The notes below the pieces were generated by a model that saw nothing but the letters and a program-made list of their open reading frames with translations, made no database searches and had not been told where the DNA came from. DNA of 64,000 nt from assembly GCA_947643165.1 (NCBI GenBank), contig CANRVB010000002.1, positions 157,763-221,762 on the forward strand, given 5' to 3'. The stretch is from an uncultured Porphyromonadaceae bacterium (GTDB taxonomy: Bacteria > Bacteroidota > Bacteroidia > Bacteroidales > Muribaculaceae). Below, in pieces: positions 62,336-64,000 of this stretch; position 1 is the stretch's first letter, and each line of letters begins with the position of its first letter. A program made the translations under genes and the position numbers.

Positions 62336-63430
62336 ATGAAAAATGTTATGATTGCGGCTCTGATGGCCGCAGGAACAATGATAGGGGCATCGGCCGAGGA
62401 GCAGGTGCTTGTGATCAAGACTGCCGCTCCGACGGATACGGTGACATACAGCATAATGATGTCGGGTGTGAACGAGCGTAAGCTGAACAAGGAGTCGCGC
62501 CGTGACGTGGAGCTGCTTCCGGGTCAGACGGAGCTGGTTGTGAAAGAGGGTGAATATGACGGTGTTCCGGCGCAGTATTTTGTGTATGCATCGCAGAAGG
62601 GTGGCCGTATGAGCTATGTGAGCAATGTATACCGTAAGCCGGGCGAGACTATAACCATAACTGTAGGTGAGAACGGGGCGACGGCCACCGGGTCGGCGCT
62701 GATGGACAGTATCACTGCGGCTCAGGCAAGCATGGAGCCGTATGTGGCTCCGCTGCGGAGCGCGGAGACGCGTGAGGCTTATGAGGCTGCGAAGAGTGCC
62801 TACAGCAGCGCGGCCACGGAGTATATACGCAATCATCCGAACAATCCGGCGTCGATAGAGATGATGACGATGGCTGACCCGATGCAGCTCGAGGTGTTCG
62901 ATCTGATAACGGATGCGGCGAAGAGCCAGCTGAACGGAGAGATGTATGGTGTGTACTATGACTCGATGAAGGCTCAGAAGGCGAGAGCGGAGCAGGCACT
63001 GAAGGTTGCTCCGGGCAAGGAGGCTCCTGACTTCAGTCTGCCGAATGCGGAGGGCCAGATGGTGAGTCTATCGCAATTCAAGGGCAAGTATGTGATGCTG
63101 GATTTCTGGGGTTCGTGGTGCGGCTGGTGCATCAAGGGTATACCTCAGATGAAGGAGCAGTATGAGAAGCTGAAGGACAAGGTGGAGTTTATCAGCGTGG
63201 CATGCGGCGACTCGAAGGATGCGTGGACCGGCGCCCTGGCCAAGTATGAGATGCCGTGGGTTCAGGTATGGGCAAATCCGGAGACTCCGAAGGCCGAGCA
63301 GGTATCGACGATTTATGCCGTAGAGGGCTATCCGACGAAGCTTGTGATAGATCCGGAGGGCAAGATAGTGACGAAGGTAGCAGGCGAGGATCCTACGTTC
63401 TACGATATTTTTGATGAACTTCTGAAGTGA
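62336..63430 (+). CDS. TlpA-like thioredoxin-fold protein with DUF4369-like N-terminus
   Basis: 364 residues from the ATG at 62336, signal peptide about 1-21. Residues about 22-120 form a beta domain like DUF4369, then a helical part, then a thioredoxin fold from about 227 (EAPDFSLPNAEGQMVSLSQF) with active site W261-C262-G-W-C265 and the cis-Pro block VEGYPTKLVIDPEG. Such proteins reduce disulfides in the periplasm. It is next to rplS but has its own promoter region. Confidence 0.9.
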   Translation: MKNVMIAALMAAGTMIGASAEEQVLVIKTAAPTDTVTYSIMMSGVNERKLNKESRRDVELLPGQTELVVKEGEYDGVPAQYFVYASQKGGRMSYVSNVYRKPGETITITVGENGATATGSALMDSITAAQASMEPYVAPLRSAETREAYEAAKSAYSSAATEYIRNHPNNPASIEMMTMADPMQLEVFDLITDAAKSQLNGEMYGVYYDSMKAQKARAEQALKVAPGKEAPDFSLPNAEGQMVSLSQFKGKYVMLDFWGSWCGWCIKGIPQMKEQYEKLKDKVEFISVACGDSKDAWTGALAKYEMPWVQVWANPETPKAEQVSTIYAVEGYPTKLVIDPEGKIVTKVAGEDPTFYDIFDELLK

Positions 63431-63434
63431 GGAC

Positions 63435-63465
63435 TTTGAAAAGTCGGCAAAAATGAGTAATTTTG
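63435..63465 (+). promoter_or_regulatory. rplS promoter
   Basis: TTTG (63435-63438), 19 bases, TAATTTTG (63458-63465). It begins 4 bases after the thioredoxin gene's stop and leaves a leader of about 80 bases. Confidence 0.75.
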
Positions 63466-63549
63466 CAGGCGAAAAGCGTAACCGCTGGTAGGACAAGAGG
63501 CGCCTGCGAATGTTGCGCAAATGTTAACTATCTAATTTACAAAGATAAA

Positions 63550-63900
63550 ATGGATCTGATTAAAGTTGTCGAAGAGGCTTACGCAACCGGCAAAAAGCAC
63601 CCTGAGTTCAACCCCGGCGATACAATCACCGTAGCTTACCGCATCAAGGAAGGCAACAAGGAGCGTATCCAGCAGTATCGTGGCGTTGTGATCCGCATCA
63701 GCGGCGAGGGCGACAAGAAGCGTTTCACCGTACGCAAGATAAGCGACGGCATAGGCGTAGAGCGTATCTTCCCGATCGAATCGCCGTTTATCGACTCAAT
63801 CGTAGTCAACAAGTACGGTAAGGTTCGTCGTGCAAAACTTTACTATCTCCGCGGTCTGACCGGCAAGAAGGCCCGCATCAAGGAGCGTATCCGCAAGTAA
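63550..63900 (+). CDS. rplS: 50S ribosomal protein L19
   Basis: 116 residues from the ATG at 63550: [60 protein letters not shown] and [21 protein letters not shown]19 sits at the 30S/50S interface. An upstream extension would start inside the promoter. Codons return to C endings, unlike the dxs-trkH block. A strong terminator follows. Confidence 0.98.
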   Translation: MDLIKVVEEAYATGKKHPEFNPGDTITVAYRIKEGNKERIQQYRGVVIRISGEGDKKRFTVRKISDGIGVERIFPIESPFIDSIVVNKYGKVRRAKLYYLRGLTGKKARIKERIRK

Positions 63901-63915
63901 AAAGAGCGGAAACAA

Positions 63916-63965
63916 CCAATATGAGACGCCCCGCAACCGAAAGGATGCGGGGCGTCTCATATTGG
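63916..63965 (+). terminator. rplS terminator
   Basis: 63916-63935 pairs perfectly with 63946-63965 (20 bp), closed inside by CC/GG around a GAAA loop, followed by GTTTGGTTT. Confidence 0.9.
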
Positions 63966-63979
63966 GTTTGGTTTATTAG

Positions 63980-64000
63980 TGGAGAGTGGAGAGTGGAGAG
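63980..64000 (+). repeat. 7-bp tandem repeat, at least three units
   Basis: TGGAGAG three times without error, ending exactly at the window edge, so the array may continue. No gene is in view. Confidence 0.8.

Overview
The window looks like chromosome from a Bacteroidales bacterium, most plausibly a Muribaculaceae-like gut commensal; that family call is an inference. The evidence is a SusC/SusD pair with an ECF sigma/FecR switch, a PorV protein of the type IX secretion system, Bacteroidetes-only small proteins (DUF4295 beside L28/L33), lipoprotein signals, and promoters of the Bacteroidetes type (TTTG or GTTG, 19-20 nt, then TAnnTTTG). No phage, insertion sequence, CRISPR array or rRNA operon was seen.

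Layout. 1-5.9 kb (minus): pdxJ, exbB, exbD, a TonB-type protein, an M15-like lipoprotein and an AsmA-like protein cut by the window edge. 6.0-10.4 kb (plus): a small protein resembling the tail of a CBS-domain protein, nadK, a YgjP-type metalloprotease, a YqeY-like protein, serS and a TrmH-type methyltransferase. 10.5-15.2 kb (minus): porV, then a translationally coupled trio of Ig-like lipoprotein, rex and a degenerate fumarylacetoacetate hydrolase-like protein. 15.5-19.6 kb (plus): two tandem, equally long GH20 hexosaminidases. 19.6-25.1 kb (minus): a vitamin B12 uptake locus (btuB, btuG-like, btuF, btuC) under a cobalamin riboswitch. 25.2-31.4 kb: asnA, rubrerythrin, tRNA-Arg(CCU), rnz, tadA and mutS. 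31.7-36.7 kb (plus): a TolC/HlyD/two-permease exporter without an ATPase gene. 36.8-48.3 kb (plus): a polysaccharide utilization locus (ECF sigma, FecR, SusC, SusD, GH43, GH2). 48.4-53.8 kb: mannose-1-phosphate guanylyltransferase, DUF4295-L33-L28, L34, a HAD hydrolase, UDP-glucose dehydrogenase and an outer-membrane barrel. 53.9-64 kb (plus): an orphan TonB-dependent receptor, a tiny membrane protein with dxs, trkA and trkH, a DUF4252 lipoprotein, a TlpA-like thioredoxin, and rplS.

How the parts fit. Three TonB-dependent receptors (BtuB, SusC and the orphan at 53.9 kb) need energised TonB, and an ExbB/ExbD/TonB set lies at 3-5 kb. The B12 locus and the PUL are each self-contained capture-and-import systems with their own switch: a riboswitch for B12, and sigma/anti-sigma signalling through the receptor's STN domain for the glycan. 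Most of the remainder is housekeeping.

I did not find a dramatic unknown system. The observations most worth a second look are the GH20 pair with a 65-bp identical tract and highly expressed-type codon use, the Rex operon ending in an FAH-like protein with a substituted metal site, the B12 locus with no btuD, the exporter with no ATPase, and the structured leaders upstream of susC, the rex operon and rubrerythrin.
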